Both the position numbers and the translations under genes were made by a program. Shown piece by piece: positions 36,193 through 45,005 of a stretch of 64,000 nucleotides of DNA. The first letter of the stretch is position 1; the number at the start of each line of letters is the position of its first letter. Under the pieces are notes generated by a model that was not told where the DNA came from, made no database searches, and was given only the letters and a program-made list of their open reading frames with translations. The stretch covers positions 32,134-96,133 of the forward strand of contig JAFWWO010000017.1 of assembly GCA_017523325.1 (NCBI GenBank), read 5' to 3'. This stretch comes from Anaerotignum sp. (GTDB lineage: Bacteria; Bacillota; Clostridia; Lachnospirales; Anaerotignaceae).

Positions 36193-37042
36193 TTAGAAAT
36201 GCACGCCTCTTGCCGTATATTCCGCCCGCACACTATCCGTCCAGCCCAATGTGACATAATTCATGGGGTCCAGCAATTCGCCGTCCTTCCAAAGGCTATA
36301 ATGCAGATGGGGGCCTGTGGTAAGCCCCGTATTGCCCGATTTCGCAACAGCCTGCCCCTGTTTAATCTCCTCCCCCTCCTGCACCAGTACCTCCGAAAGA
36401 TGGGCGTACATGACCTCATAGCCGTCCTTGGTTTCAAATTTCACCAGATTGCCATAGGTGGGGGAATTTCTCACCTCTGTCACGATACCGCTTTTGACAG
36501 CCGCTACATCTGTTCCCACCGGCACGGCAATATCCAGCCCATTATGCAGCTCCTCCTTGCCCAATACCGGATTTTTCCGCACACCGCAGGATGATGTAAT
36601 GATGCCCTGCACAGGATCCAGCCATTCCTCCCGCTTTTTCTCCCAGCGTAATGCTGACCATGTAGCAATACTAGGGGGACTCCTCTGTATCCGGACGATA
36701 CAGACTTTGGGGGTTCTTTTCGGACGGCGCTACCTGCTTTGCCCTGCGAAACACAGGCAGGGAAACCTGTTGTTCCCGAAAAAAAGCCACCGTCTTATCC
36801 CGCATATCTGCTACTTGCTCCGCCGGCATCTGATGGGCAATAGCCTCTTTTACTCGGCTACATACCTGGTCCGATGTTTCCGTATGAAAAAGCGAAAGCA
36901 AAAAACACGCCCCCACCAAAACCGCCGTAACATAGGCCCGAAAAGCAAACCAGCCTCCCCTCTGCTTTTCTTTGCCTCTTGCCATGGCTCTGGCACGCAT
37001 CTGCCGCTCTGCTTCCCGTCTGCGTCTTTCTTGTTCTGTCAT
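36193..37042 (-). pseudogene. Membrane-anchored M23 metallopeptidase, split by a one-base frameshift
   Basis: Two open frames make one protein. The first (36671-37042) has an Arg/Glu-rich start, a membrane helix (about residues 33-52) and a helical stretch. It ends at a TAG directly after a run of five C (plus strand G5, 36674-36678). One base less in that run joins it to the second frame (down to 36193), which reads SIATWSALRWEKKREEW and then a full LytM/M23 domain: zinc ligands in HNGLDIAVPVGTD and HLHY, and the core LVKFETKDGYEVMYAHL. The joined product would be about 282 residues. Layout and the rng neighbour recall SpoIVFA, but no M50 gene adjoins, so this is only a guess. ATG 37042 is preceded by GAGGGG. 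Confidence 0.8.
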
Positions 37043-37116
37043 TTTTCTCACCCCTCTTTGCTAGATATATGTCCAAAAACCGACAGATATGAACGCAACT
37101 TGTCTGCTTCCTCACG

Positions 37117-37148
37117 AAAAAATCCCTGACACTTCAGTATCAGGGATT
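37117..37148 (-). terminator. Terminator after the FMN-binding-like gene
   Basis: AATCCCTGA pairs with TCAGGGATT around a loop of about a dozen bases, with a T-run on the minus strand, four bases past the stop of the upstream gene. Confidence 0.85.
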
Positions 37149-37152
37149 CTAC

Positions 37153-37566
37153 TTATTTTTTTGCCTGCTCCAGGCTTTGTGCCACAGCATCCAGCACCAG
37201 CTGGGCAGAACGTGCATTTTGCGGTGAAACCTCAATGGTTAAGGATTGGGTAGCCACAACTTCTCTGCCCACTTCCTTCGCCGCAGATTTTAACAGAGGA
37301 TAAAACGCCGCCACGGCATCGGATTCCTCCTTCAGCGCCACATCGGCAATTTTCCCATCGGCAACCGTTACTGCCACATGGGCTGTTTCTGCTCCTACCG
37401 CCATCTGCCCGTAATATGTACCATCCCGATAAGCACCGCTATCTCCGTCCCCCAAGTGCAGAAAGAAATAAATCAGCCCAATCAGAATAATCACACCCAG
37501 CACGGCAAATACCGCCGTTTTGATCAGCTCCCTGAGCTTCACCACCATAAATCTCGTTCGACTCAC
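37153..37566 (-). CDS. Membrane-anchored FMN-binding-domain-like protein
   Basis: 137 residues from GTG 37566, which follows GGGAGGGG with suitable spacing; an earlier ATG (37596) has no such site. One membrane helix (about 16-38) is followed by an outside domain starting YRDGTYYGQMAVGAET. This resembles the opening of FMN-binding (RnfG-like) domains (DGxYxG ... V-x-V-x-DGKI). The Ser-Gly-Ala-Thr flavinylation motif normally near the end is absent; that region reads ATQSLTIEVSPQNARSAQ. It may not bind FMN covalently. Confidence 0.65.
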   Translation of the reverse strand: MSRTRFMVVKLRELIKTAVFAVLGVIILIGLIYFFLHLGDGDSGAYRDGTYYGQMAVGAETAHVAVTVADGKIADVALKEESDAVAAFYPLLKSAAKEVGREVVATQSLTIEVSPQNARSAQLVLDAVAQSLEQAKK

Positions 37567-37642
37567 AATACCCCTCCCGAAAAAGCTCTTTACCATACCT
37601 TATGAGCCATCCCTCTGCTTTATGCTGTCGTACAAGTTCCCC

Positions 37643-37671
37643 TTGAAAAAAAACTCTCCCTTCGGTATCAT
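37643..37671 (+). promoter_or_regulatory. Promoter of addB
   Basis: TTGAAA (37643-37648) and TATCAT (37666-37671) with a 17-base spacer. The start of transcription would be near 37678, about 23 bases before the addB ATG. Confidence 0.6.
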
Positions 37672-37700
37672 GGAAAAAAAGGCAGAAGGAAGGGCATCAT

Positions 37701-40700
37701 ATGGGACTGCGGTTTATCATCGGCAGAGCGGGTACGGGCAAAACCACCCTCTGTATGCAGGAAATTATACAACAACTGAATCAGAAACAGCGGCAGCAAA
37801 TACTCATCGTGCCGGAGCAATTTACCTCTCAAGCAGAACGGGATTTGACAGGACTAACAAAGCATCGCGCCATTTTAACGGCGGAGGTTCTCAGCTTTGG
37901 CCGATTGGCCCACCGCATTTTTGCCAAAAAAGGCATGGGCAGTCGTATCCCGCTGGACGATGTGGGCAAGGCTATGGCACTGCGAAAAATACTGTTGCAG
38001 GAAAAGGCGCATATTGTCTATTTCCAAAATGTGATGGACAAGCCCGGCTTTGTGGAACAACTGGGATTGACGATTACGGAATTTTTTCAATACCGCATCA
38101 CGCCCGAGCAAGCACAGGCTCTCTCCCAAGGAGAAGCCCTCTCCCCCGCCGCTAAGGAAAAGCTGGCGGATTTGAGCCGCATTTACAGTGCTTATCAGGA
38201 GTTCTTACGGCAGGATTATCTCTCCGGCGACGAGATTTTAGGGCTTTTGGCAGACAGGCTGGATACCGATGCCGGTCTGGGAAATACAGAAATCTGGCTG
38301 GACGGGTTTTACGGCTTTACCCCACAGGAATATCAGGTCATTCGCCGCTTGCTGCTGCTTGCCCCTCAAGTAAATATCACCCTTCCCATGGACAGAAACA
38401 GCTTTACCGCCGCTTTCCTGCCTAAAACCGCACCTTTTTACGAACCCTACCGCACGAAACAGAAGCTGACGGCTCTGGCACAGGAACTGGGGCTTGCTGC
38501 CGTTCCGCCTGTTTTTCTGGAAAAGAATATGCGGGCAGAAACAGAGGAATTACGGGGATTGGAAAAAAATTTCTTCTATCATTTTTTCAAAAAAACGCCC
38601 CTTGCCCAAAGCGTACATATTACCGCCTGCCCCTCCATACAAGAAGAAATCCGCTTTGCTGCAGGGAAAATACTGCGTCTTGTGCGGGAGGAGGGCTGTC
38701 GTTTTCGGGAGATTGCCATTGTCACCAACGCCATGGAATCCTATGAAAAAAGTGTACGGGGAATTTTAGCGGAATATCATATCCCCTGCTTCATTGATGC
38801 CCGCAGGGAAACGGCGTCCCACCCTTTGGTGGCGGTCTTAAACGGGCTTCTGGATAGTTTGGTGTATGATTTTGGCTACGAGGCCATGTTTTCCTACCTA
38901 AAATCAGGGCTGGCCTCTCTTTCCGCAGAAGAAACGGATATTTTGGAAAATTATGTGCTGGCTTACGGCATAAAGGGCTACAAATGGAAACAGGAATACT
39001 GGGATTACGGCTTGGCAAAAGAAGGTGCAGAAACCATTGAAGCCATCAACGCCCTGCGGGAAAAGGTCATGGTACCCTTTGCCCCCCTCCTCCCCCTTTC
39101 CAAAACAAAGTCATTCCCCTTTTGCGAATTTCTTGCACTGTTACGGGGGCATTTAGAAGCACTGCACGTTGCCGAAACATTGGAGCAATGGGTGGAAGAT
39201 GCCACCGACAGCGGAAACCTGCATAAAGCTGAGGAGCATCGGCAGATTTGGCATTTGGTCATGGACGTATTGCAAAAGGCGGAGGATATTCTGGGGAAGG
39301 AAAGCCTGACACTGCCGGAAATGGTCAAAATATTGGAAGCAGGCTTGGAAAAATGCACCATGGGCGTTATCCCCCCTACGGCGGATTGCCTGCTCATCGG
39401 GGATATTGAACGCAGTCGTCTGCCGGAAATCAAATATCTTTTTGTGCTGGGGGTCAATGAAGGAGTACTGCCCGCACCGGCTCTTGCACAGGGTATCTTT
39501 ACGGAAGCAGAGCGGGAACTGCTTTCCATGCAGGGTATGGAACTGGCTAACGGCAGTAAGCAAAAGCTGTTTGAGGAGCAATTCCTCATTTATCGGGGAC
39601 TGACAAAACCCTCCCGCGGACTTTGGCTGACCTTTGCCACAGGGGACAGCGAAGGACAGGCACTCCTGCCCTCCTCCCTCATCGAACAGCTGCGCCGCTT
39701 GGACGATACCCTTGCCATAGAGCCTATGCCGGAATTTTCTCCGGAGGAAACCTCTGCGGAGCCCACATTCCATATTTTGGGAAGAAAAATGCGTAGCCAT
39801 ACGGAGGAAACACCCCTCTCCCCCTTATGGCAGGATATATACAGCTTTTTTGACGAAACCCCTGCATGGCAGGCACGACTGGCTCTATTACAAAAAGGAC
39901 TGGGACGAAGCGGAAAGGTGGAACCCCTTTCCAAAAAAACCGTTCAGGCATTATACGGGAAAAATATTCTTTCCAGCGTTTCCCGTTTGGAGCGGTTTGC
40001 GGGGTGCCCCTTCTCCTTTTTTGCGGAATATGGATTAAAGGCGGAGGAACGGCGGCTTTATCAGCTCCACGCACCGGATTTGGGCACATTATTCCATGAG
40101 GTGCTGGAGATATTCTCCAACAAATTGGAGGAAGGCAGTATCCCTTGGAAAGACCTGAACAAAGAAAGAACAGAGGCCCTTATTTACGCCGCCGTGGAAG
40201 AAGCTGCCCCTCACCTGGGCAACCGTATCCTCATGGAAACTGCCGCCAATCAATATCTCATTCATCGGCTGAAACGCATCTCCGCCAGAGCCGCTTGGAC
40301 ACTGGTGCAGCATTTGCAATGCGGAGATTTTACACCCGCAGGCTACGAGGTAGGCTTCGGAGCCCACGAGGCTCTGCCACCTATTGTCATATCGCTTGCC
40401 GATGGCGGGAACCTGATTCTGAGCGGCAAAATCGACCGGGTAGATTTATTGGATGCAGAGGGGAATCGGTATGTGAAAATCATTGACTATAAATCCGGCA
40501 ATAAAAAATTCAGCTTTCAGGAGATTTATTACGGTCTACAATTGCAGCTGCTGATTTATATGGACGCTTATCTGAAGCATTTTAGCCGTCAGGAAATGGT
40601 AATCAAGCCCGGCGGGGTCTTTTATTTTCATATTTACGACCCCGATTTGGTGCTGGACGAGGAGCTTTCTGCAGAACATATCAGGCAGGCATTATTTGAG

Positions 40701-41087
40701 AAAATGCAGATGTCCGGGTTACTTTTAAGCGATGAAGCCCTCCTGCGGGGCATCGACCGCACCTTGGATACAGAAAGCGAAAATGGCGCCTGTGCCTCTG
40801 CCATTGTACCTCTGAGTTTGAATAAGGACCATACCCCTTCCGCCAAGTCAAATTTGGCCACGGAAGAACAATACGAGGCTATTCTTGCCTTTGTCACGAA
40901 AAAGGCAAAGGAAATCGGCGAACGAATGAAAGCGGGAGAAATTGCACCCTCGCCATATCGTAAAGGCGGACAGACTCCCTGCGATTATTGTAAATTCCGC
41001 TCCATCTGCCGCTATGATTATGAAGAAGCTCCCCATTGGAGAAATTTGAAATCCATCGACAAAAAAGAATTTTGGGAAAGTTTATAA
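37701..41087 (+). CDS. addB: ATP-dependent helicase/nuclease subunit AddB
   Basis: 1,128 residues, typical for AddB. With AddA it resects double-strand breaks for recombination. The Walker A motif GRAGTGKTT is at residues 8-16. The C-terminal RecB-like nuclease has DRVDLLD, IIDYKSGNKKF and an iron-sulfur cluster formed by one Cys upstream (FAGCPFSFF) and three near the end (CDYCKFRSIC). ATG 37701 follows a GGAAGGG. The gene is monocistronic: a promoter precedes it, a terminator follows, and addA is not next to it. Confidence 0.95.
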   Translation: MGLRFIIGRAGTGKTTLCMQEIIQQLNQKQRQQILIVPEQFTSQAERDLTGLTKHRAILTAEVLSFGRLAHRIFAKKGMGSRIPLDDVGKAMALRKILLQEKAHIVYFQNVMDKPGFVEQLGLTITEFFQYRITPEQAQALSQGEALSPAAKEKLADLSRIYSAYQEFLRQDYLSGDEILGLLADRLDTDAGLGNTEIWLDGFYGFTPQEYQVIRRLLLLAPQVNITLPMDRNSFTAAFLPKTAPFYEPYRTKQKLTALAQELGLAAVPPVFLEKNMRAETEELRGLEKNFFYHFFKKTPLAQSVHITACPSIQEEIRFAAGKILRLVREEGCRFREIAIVTNAMESYEKSVRGILAEYHIPCFIDARRETASHPLVAVLNGLLDSLVYDFGYEAMFSYLKSGLASLSAEETDILENYVLAYGIKGYKWKQEYWDYGLAKEGAETIEAINALREKVMVPFAPLLPLSKTKSFPFCEFLALLRGHLEALHVAETLEQWVEDATDSGNLHKAEEHRQIWHLVMDVLQKAEDILGKESLTLPEMVKILEAGLEKCTMGVIPPTADCLLIGDIERSRLPEIKYLFVLGVNEGVLPAPALAQGIFTEAERELLSMQGMELANGSKQKLFEEQFLIYRGLTKPSRGLWLTFATGDSEGQALLPSSLIEQLRRLDDTLAIEPMPEFSPEETSAEPTFHILGRKMRSHTEETPLSPLWQDIYSFFDETPAWQARLALLQKGLGRSGKVEPLSKKTVQALYGKNILSSVSRLERFAGCPFSFFAEYGLKAEERRLYQLHAPDLGTLFHEVLEIFSNKLEEGSIPWKDLNKERTEALIYAAVEEAAPHLGNRILMETAANQYLIHRLKRISARAAWTLVQHLQCGDFTPAGYEVGFGAHEALPPIVISLADGGNLILSGKIDRVDLLDAEGNRYVKIIDYKSGNKKFSFQEIYYGLQLQLLIYMDAYLKHFSRQEMVIKPGGVFYFHIYDPDLVLDEELSAEHIRQALFEKMQMSGLLLSDEALLRGIDRTLDTESENGACASAIVPLSLNKDHTPSAKSNLATEEQYEAILAFVTKKAKEIGERMKAGEIAPSPYRKGGQTPCDYCKFRSICRYDYEEAPHWRNLKSIDKKEFWESL

Positions 41088-41094
41088 GCCCAAT

Positions 41095-41139
41095 AAAAAA
41101 AGCCCTTCGTTCCTTAATTTAAGAAACGAAAGGCTTTTT
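41095..41139. terminator. Bidirectional terminator after addB
   Basis: AAAAGCC...TTCGTT pairs with AACGAA...GGCTTTT around an AT-rich loop, with A and T runs on the two sides. It serves addB and the convergent small gene. Confidence 0.85.
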
Positions 41140-41142
41140 ATT

Positions 41143-41406
41143 TTAGAATTTCTCCCAATATTGCTTGACACTGCCCTCCGAAAGGGCATCCATATAAGAA
41201 TCGGCCATTTCAAAAATCTCTTCCTCGTCCTTGATTTTTAGAAGGACGCTGTTTTTCTCCACAGAAATATCCCTGTGCTTCCCTTTATGCTTGGTCACCC
41301 ATTCCTGAAATTCCCGTTCCCATTTTGCAATGACCTTTTCCCCTTCTTCATAGCAAAGAAGTTCGTCCTTTACACTTTCCAGCACTTCCTCTATGGTCAG
41401 TTTCAT
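41143..41406 (-). CDS. Small hypothetical protein (87 residues)
   Basis: An acidic, soluble, helix-rich protein (MKLTIEEVLESVKDELL start, DEEEIFEMADSYMDAL near the end) with no membrane segment. AAAGGAAGGG precedes the ATG. It lies 13 bases after ruvB ends and is probably transcribed with ruvAB. I recognise no family. Confidence 0.7.
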   Translation of the reverse strand: MKLTIEEVLESVKDELLCYEEGEKVIAKWEREFQEWVTKHKGKHRDISVEKNSVLLKIKDEEEIFEMADSYMDALSEGSVKQYWEKF

Positions 41407-41419
41407 AAAACCCTTCCTT

Positions 41420-42433
41420 TCAACCCTCCGGCGGCGTCATGCCAAAATGGGCATAGCCCGACTTCGTCACCACACGCCCTCTGGGTGTACGCTGGATATA
41501 ACCCAACTGCAACAAATAGGGCTCATACACGTCCTCTATGGTTTCCGCTTCCTCATTGATGGACGCCGCCAATGTATCCAGCCCGACAGGCTTACCGCCG
41601 AATTTTTCAATCATAGTCAGGAGCATTTTTCTGTCGATTTGATCCAGCCCCATTTTATCCACGTCCAATAAATCCAGTGCAAAACGGGCTACATCTCCGG
41701 TAATCACGCCATCGTAGCGCACCTGGGCAAAATCCCGCACCCGTTTGAGCATACGGTTTGCCAGCCTTGGCGTTCCTCTGGAGCGGCGGGCAATCTCCTC
41801 CGCACCGCTTTCCTCCAGCTTCACCTGCAACACTTCCGCCGAGCGGTTCAATATGGTCTTCAGATTTTGCACCGAATACGGCTCCAGCCGTTGTACGACG
41901 CCAAAACGGTCCCTCAAAGGGGCTGTCAAAAGGCCGATGCGTGTCGTCGCTCCAATCAGGGTGAATTTCGGCAAATCCAGCCGGACAGAACGTGCCCCCG
42001 GCCCCTTGCCAATCATAATATCAATGACAAAATCCTCCATGGCGGGATAGAGAATCTCCTCTATCATGCGGTTAAGGCGGTGGATTTCGTCTATAAACAG
42101 CACATCTCCCTCACTCAAGCTGTTCAGCACCGCCGCCATATCTCCCGGACGCTCAATGGCAGGGCCTGAAGTGGTTTTGATATTCACGCCCATTTCATTG
42201 GCGATGATATTGGAAAGGGTGGTTTTGCCCAAGCCCGGAGGACCATACAGCAACACATGATCCAACGCCTCTTTCCGCTGTTTCGCCGCTTCTATAAATA
42301 CCTTTAAGTTTTCTTTTACATTTTCCTGCCCGATATAGCTCTCCAGACTGGCAGGGCGCAGCTTTGGCTCCAGTTCTCTATCTTCCTCCCGCAGCCCTGC
42401 TGTCAAAATCCGTCTGTTTTCCAAATGAAACAC
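41420..42433 (-). CDS. ruvB: Holliday junction branch migration helicase RuvB
   Basis: 337 residues. The AAA+ motor of RuvABC-type branch migration. Walker [12 protein letters not shown], Walker B FIDEIHRL, sensor [18 protein letters not shown], and the C-terminal winged helix with [12 protein letters not shown]. It follows ruvA after ten bases. No ruvC is in the window, as expected for Firmicutes, which use RecU. Confidence 0.97.
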   Translation of the reverse strand: MFHLENRRILTAGLREEDRELEPKLRPASLESYIGQENVKENLKVFIEAAKQRKEALDHVLLYGPPGLGKTTLSNIIANEMGVNIKTTSGPAIERPGDMAAVLNSLSEGDVLFIDEIHRLNRMIEEILYPAMEDFVIDIMIGKGPGARSVRLDLPKFTLIGATTRIGLLTAPLRDRFGVVQRLEPYSVQNLKTILNRSAEVLQVKLEESGAEEIARRSRGTPRLANRMLKRVRDFAQVRYDGVITGDVARFALDLLDVDKMGLDQIDRKMLLTMIEKFGGKPVGLDTLAASINEEAETIEDVYEPYLLQLGYIQRTPRGRVVTKSGYAHFGMTPPEG

Positions 42434-42443
42434 CTGCTTTTAG

Positions 42444-43052
42444 TTAAAATGAAATCATTTTCTTTAATGCCGCTTTCAAAATATCCTCCGTAGTCATGCC
42501 CTCCGCCGCCACAGCATTGACCGCCTTTGCCGCCTCACTGCGGCTATATCCCAATGCCGTCATAGCGTCAATGGCTTCAAACTTGGCATCGGCACCACCG
42601 GAGGGCGTCAATTCTCTCTGCCATGCTTCTCCATCTGTCAGGGCGTCCTCCGTCTTAAATTTATCCTTCAACTCCAGAATCACCCGTTGTGCCGTTTTTC
42701 TGCCGATTCCCGGCGCCTGAGAAAGGGTTTTTATATCATCGGAAATAACAGCCATAACAATTTCCGCCGGCGTCAGTTGGGATAAAAAGCCCAAGGCACC
42801 CTTCGGCCCTACGCCGCCTACCAAAAGCAGCTTATGGAACATTTCCTGCTCCTCCATCGAAGAAAAACCATACAGGGCAACACCGTCCTCCTTCACGCTG
42901 AAATAGGTGAACACCTTTACCTCCTCCCCCGTTTGGGGCAACTTGGCCAGCGTGGCGGGAGAGACAAAAATCCGATAGCCGATTCCTGCCGTTTCCACTA
43001 TAATATAAGTTTCTGCCCGCCTTTCCAGCGTGCCTTTGATATACGAAATCAT
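42444..43052 (-). CDS. ruvA: Holliday junction binding protein RuvA
   Basis: 202 residues. It binds four-way junctions and loads RuvB. The N-terminal OB fold (MISYIKGTLERR, GIGYRIFVS), the helix-hairpin-helix region (APGIGRKTAQRVILELK) and the C-terminal RuvB-binding domain (ALGYSRSEAAKAV) are all visible. ATG 43052 has AGGAG seven bases upstream; an in-frame ATG five codons earlier lies before that site. Confidence 0.96.
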   Translation of the reverse strand: MISYIKGTLERRAETYIIVETAGIGYRIFVSPATLAKLPQTGEEVKVFTYFSVKEDGVALYGFSSMEEQEMFHKLLLVGGVGPKGALGFLSQLTPAEIVMAVISDDIKTLSQAPGIGRKTAQRVILELKDKFKTEDALTDGEAWQRELTPSGGADAKFEAIDAMTALGYSRSEAAKAVNAVAAEGMTTEDILKAALKKMISF

Positions 43053-43079
43053 GATTTTTCTCCTCACTTCCTATTTATC

Positions 43080-43108
43080 ATCATATCAAATGTTTCCACA
43101 AAGCACAA
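43080..43108 (-). promoter_or_regulatory. Promoter of ruvAB
   Basis: TTGTGC (43103-43108) and TATGAT (43080-43085) on the minus strand, 17 bases apart, about 30 bases upstream of the ruvA ATG. Confidence 0.6.
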
Positions 43109-43116
43109 GAGCACAG

Positions 43117-43130
43117 CAAAAATACGTTCG
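43117..43130 (-). promoter_or_regulatory. Possible degenerate LexA/DinR box upstream of ruvAB
   Basis: CGAACGTATTTTTG on the minus strand resembles the Firmicutes SOS box (CGAAC-N4-GTTCG) but has only the left half intact. It lies eight bases upstream of the -35 element. Confidence 0.3.
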
Positions 43131-43155
43131 CTTTTTTACAGCAGAAATACGATAC

Positions 43156-43192
43156 AAAAAGGGACACAAAGCCATAGCCTTGTGCCCCTTTT
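43156..43192 (-). terminator. Terminator after the TRAP transporter operon
   Basis: On the minus strand AAAGGGGCACAAGGC pairs with GCTTTGTGTCCCTTT around TATG, followed by a T-run, 15 bases past the dctM stop. Confidence 0.85.
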
Positions 43193-43206
43193 GTCGTGGG
43201 TTTTTC

Positions 43207-44499
43207 TCAGCTGCCCATCATATTGGGTAACAGCATCGAAATGGAAGGGATATATGTAATTACCAATAACGTGACAATCATCAAAATCAGGAACGGTATA
43301 ATACCCTTAATGACCGTATCCAAGGTGGTTTCGCCCACGCGTGAGGCAACAAACAGGTTTACCCCCAGAGGCGGTGTAATAAAACCAATCGCCAAGTTTA
43401 CAACCATGATGATACCGAAATGTGTGACATCTACGCCCATTGCCGTCACAACGGGATACAGAATGGGCGCCAGAATCATAATGGCACACAATGTTTCCAT
43501 GAAACAGCCGACAATCAGCAGCAATACATTAATCAGCAGCAGAATGATGATTTTGCTGTCTGTCAGGGACATCAGCGCAGAAGCTACTGTTGTGGGGATA
43601 CGCCCCAGCGTCATAACCTTGGAGAAGCCCGCTGCACAGCCGATTACAATCAAAATGCTGGCTGTGGTTTCACAAGCATTTTTCGTCACCTGCATGAGCT
43701 GTTTCAAATCCAATTCCTTATAAATAAAGCAACCGACAATTAAGCTATAAATAACGGACACTGCCGCCGCTTCTGTCGGGGTAAAGATACCGCCGTAAAT
43801 ACCACCCAGAATGATAACGGGTGCCAGCAACGCCCAAAAGCCGTCTTTGATGGCATCAAATGCTTTTTGCAGGCTAAAGGCTTCCTCATCACCCTTATAG
43901 CCATTTTTCTTAGCATAAATATAAGAATAAGCAATTAGCACCAGACCAATGAGCAGACCGGGAAGGAAGCCTGCCAAAAACAGCTTGGATACAGAGCTGT
44001 TTGTGGTAACGGAATAGATAACCATAGGAATACTGGGCGGGATAATAACCCCGATGGAGCCTGCCGCCGCAATCAATGCCAACACAAACTTTTTATCATA
44101 ACCCTTTTCCAGCATAGTGGGTATTACCATACCGCCGACTGCCGCTACCGTAGCCGGGCCGGAACCGGAAATTGCCGCAAAAAACATACATACCACAACA
44201 GTCACAATAGCCAGACCGCCGCTGATACGTCCGAAGAACACATTGGCTACATTCAGCAGGCGTTTGGAGATACCGCCGCCGCCCATCAACTCCCCGGCAA
44301 AAATGAAGAAGGGAATTGCCATTGTGGGGAAGGAATCACAGCCTGTCACAAGATTCTGTGCGATAAAGCCGAAAGTCAACTGTCCTGTATAAAGAATATA
44401 CGCCAATGATGCGATGCCCAAAGAAAAACCAATGGGAACCGTTAGCACCAGACACGCTACCAATGTAAGAAATACTACTGCAACAATACTACCTGTCAT
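43207..44499 (-). CDS. dctM: TRAP transporter large permease subunit (DctM family)
   Basis: 430 residues, about twelve hydrophobic segments. The main membrane channel for Na+-driven uptake of organic acids. Family signatures are FFIFAGELMG near residue 65, GSGPATVAAVGGMVIP and GVIIPPSIPMVIYS. The ATG overlaps the dctQ stop (ATGA). The substrate cannot be told from the sequence; C4-dicarboxylates, other carboxylates and sugar acids are all possible for this family. Confidence 0.95.
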   Translation of the reverse strand: MTGSIVAVVFLTLVACLVLTVPIGFSLGIASLAYILYTGQLTFGFIAQNLVTGCDSFPTMAIPFFIFAGELMGGGGISKRLLNVANVFFGRISGGLAIVTVVVCMFFAAISGSGPATVAAVGGMVIPTMLEKGYDKKFVLALIAAAGSIGVIIPPSIPMVIYSVTTNSSVSKLFLAGFLPGLLIGLVLIAYSYIYAKKNGYKGDEEAFSLQKAFDAIKDGFWALLAPVIILGGIYGGIFTPTEAAAVSVIYSLIVGCFIYKELDLKQLMQVTKNACETTASILIVIGCAAGFSKVMTLGRIPTTVASALMSLTDSKIIILLLINVLLLIVGCFMETLCAIMILAPILYPVVTAMGVDVTHFGIIMVVNLAIGFITPPLGVNLFVASRVGETTLDTVIKGIIPFLILMIVTLLVITYIPSISMLLPNMMGS

Positions 44500-44990
44500 A
44501 CCTCAGTTCCCTCCTCTGTTTCGCCATGAGAAAGCTTACCTGCTCTTCTTACAATACATTGCAGTTGGCGGATTGCCGTTAACACAAAGCCTACCAGCGG
44601 TGCCGCATATACAAACTGCATCGGGATACCGATTGCCGGAGATAACTGACCGCTCCATGTGATTTTCTTGAATACGGTTACACCCGTTACGGCGATAAAT
44701 ACAGAAAACGCCAATACAATGATTTCACTGAGCAATTCGATATAGGGACGCAACTTTTTGGGATACAGATTGATCGCCGCATCAATACGAATATGCTTTT
44801 CCCGTCTTGCCGTATAGCTGACGGAAAAATACACCAGCCATACAAACAAATATCTCGCCAATTCCTCCGACCATGTCAGGGAATTTTGGAATATATAACG
44901 CATGATAACCTGCACAAATATAATGATACTCATTGCAAAAATCAGAGGAATCATAAAAAATTCTTCTACATGATCCAAAATATATTTCAT
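44496..44990 (-). CDS. dctQ: TRAP transporter small permease subunit (DctQ family)
   Basis: 164 residues with four hydrophobic segments, the family layout. The conserved FQNSLTWSEELARYLFVWLV segment lies at about residues 35-54. It pairs with the large permease. It lies 15 bases after dctP and overlaps dctM. Confidence 0.93.
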   Translation of the reverse strand: MKYILDHVEEFFMIPLIFAMSIIIFVQVIMRYIFQNSLTWSEELARYLFVWLVYFSVSYTARREKHIRIDAAINLYPKKLRPYIELLSEIIVLAFSVFIAVTGVTVFKKITWSGQLSPAIGIPMQFVYAAPLVGFVLTAIRQLQCIVRRAGKLSHGETEEGTEV

Positions 44991-45005
44991 TGTCCATTCC
45001 CCCTT

